64,000 bases of DNA, taken from Candidatus Formimonas warabiya (GTDB lineage: Bacteria > Bacillota > Dehalobacteriia > Dehalobacteriales > Dehalobacteriaceae). A program made the translations under genes and the position numbers. Below the pieces are notes generated by a model. The model ran no database searches. It had not been told where the DNA came from and worked only from the letters and a program-made list of their open reading frames with translations. The DNA is taken from contig NZ_CP017634.1 in the NCBI RefSeq assembly GCF_002777255.1, forward strand, positions 4,104,903 to 4,168,902. Reading direction: 5' to 3'. Below are positions 63,382 to 64,000 of the stretch, piece by piece (the stretch's first letter is position 1; the number at the start of each line of letters is the position of its first letter).

Positions 63382-63438
63382 AACCAAGGGGACGGGTCCT
63401 CTGGTCGCGTAAGCGGCAAAGGGCCCGTCCCCTTGGTT
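63382..63438. repeat. REP-like palindrome
   Basis: Arms 63382-63399 and 63421-63438 pair over 18 bases with one G-T pair. The left arm holds GGGGACGG followed by TCTG, the core of the RAYT-flanking palindromes, with different outer arms that still pair. Confidence 0.7.
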
Positions 63439-63456
63439 CCCCTGAAAGCCTGGTCC

Positions 63457-64000
63457 CTAGATTTTAAATTGGGAAACAGACCTTTGCAGCATCTCTGCAA
63501 TATTGGCAAGTTCTTGGGTAGAGCTGGCCACTTGCTGGATGGTGGAGGCTATTTGTTCATTGTTTGCCGATAGCTGCTGGGTTCCTTCACTTGTCTGTTT
63601 GGCACCCAGTGAGATCTCTTCGATGAACTTAATATTGTGGTAAATGGTGTCAATGATATTTTCCAGAGCCGTTCCGGCTTCCGAGGCCAAATGCACCCCT
63701 TCATTCACATCTGCCGCACCTTGAGCAATGGCTTCCATGGCCAATTCAACACCTGACTGAATCTGGGTGATGAGCTGGCCTATTTCTTTGGCCGCAGCTG
63801 CCGACTGTTCTGCAAGTTTCCGCACCTCATCCGCCACTACGGCGAAGCCTCGTCCGTGCTCCCCCGCTCTGGCCGCTTCGATTGCCGCATTTAGGGCCAA
63901 AAGATTGGTCTGATCGGCAATACCGGTAATGACATCGGTGATATTCCCTACTTGTGCGGAGAGGCCGCCAAGGTTCTGAATGGAACTATTTACCTGATCG
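63457..64000 (-). CDS. Methyl-accepting chemotaxis protein, 5'-truncated by window edge
   Basis: The last about 181 residues of a second receptor, read on the minus strand and open to the window's end. It covers most of the signalling coiled coil, including the [17 protein letters not shown] tip. Over the final 146 residues I count five substitutions against the receptor at 60820-62409. The DNA is similarly close, which implies recent duplication or gene conversion. The start and sensor domain lie outside the window. Confidence 0.92.
   Translation of the reverse strand, partial: DQVNSSIQNLGGLSAQVGNITDVITGIADQTNLLALNAAIEAARAGEHGRGFAVVADEVRKLAEQSAAAAKEIGQLITQIQSGVELAMEAIAQGAADVNEGVHLASEAGTALENIIDTIYHNIKFIEEISLGAKQTSEGTQQLSANNEQIASTIQQVASSTQELANIAEMLQRSVSQFKI

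Noticed and set aside
1..64000. CRISPR arrays, tRNA or rRNA genes, prophage
   Set aside because: Reading the intergenic regions showed no regularly spaced repeats, no cloverleaf-like segments and no phage gene blocks.

Overview
The window looks like chromosomal DNA of an endospore-forming, mostly anaerobic Firmicute of the class Clostridia, probably Peptococcaceae-like. The reasons are a GerA-type germinant receptor operon, promoter-like sites for SigH and the forespore sigma factors, a Spo0A box, a CtsR operator, corrinoid methyltransferase genes, the [FeFe]-hydrogenase maturases HydG and HydE, and an SLH-domain wall protein. Placement below class is inference. No tRNA, rRNA, CRISPR array or prophage was seen. 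The window is cut at both ends inside genes: an MttB-family gene on the left and a chemotaxis receptor on the right.

Region by region. 0-4.5 kb is a one-carbon module: two MttB-superfamily methyltransferases, their corrinoid protein and a PocR/AraC regulator, closed by a strong terminator. 4.5-6.2 kb is a membrane-anchored metallophosphoesterase with a long leader. 6.4-12.4 kb is a heat-shock operon, dnaK-cbpA-cbpM-clpB, behind a SigA promoter overlapped by a perfect CtsR box. 12.5-17.3 kb holds a glutamine amidotransferase and a gerA-gerB-gerC operon. 17.4-21.8 kb holds a 1023-residue FAD/Fe-S/CCG oxidoreductase with an odd methionine-rich tail, a tiny membrane protein that may share its regulator, and a nitroreductase. 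21.8-28 kb holds a SpoIIE-type phosphatase behind a Spo0A box, a QueG-like Fe-S protein, a degenerate ECF-like sigma factor, a PAS protein and an MFS exporter. 28-33 kb holds cstA, an SLH/NlpC wall hydrolase, an MBL hydrolase and a REP-associated transposase flanked by REP palindromes.

33.9-42.3 kb is an amino-acid/redox block: threonine aldolase, a DMT permease, D-serine dehydratase, a TyrR-like SigL (sigma-54) activator, and the transhydrogenase operon pntAA-pntAB-pntB. The DNA between activator and operon carries three TyrR-like boxes (TGGTAA-N6-TTACCA) and a near-consensus sigma-54 promoter, so the control circuit can be read from the sequence. 42.5-45.3 kb holds a TrmB-type regulator, a DMT permease and a PHP-family hydrolase. 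45.5-51.5 kb is a complete cydABDC operon (cytochrome bd oxidase and its exporter) with two palindromic operators.

51.4-64 kb holds a cell-envelope trio (coiled-coil protein, polysaccharide deacetylase, OmpA-like protein) read from a SigH-type promoter, then hydG-hydE behind a structured, riboswitch-like leader, a copper-amine-oxidase-N/PrcB secreted protein, membrane proteins, a comFB gene with its own SigH-type promoter, peptide deformylase, a flavodoxin-type reductase, and two nearly identical chemotaxis receptors flanking that reductase. The most informative signals are regulatory: the sigma-54/TyrR-like circuit, the paired SigH promoters, the CtsR box, the hydG leader, and the dyad shared by the oxidoreductase and the small membrane protein.
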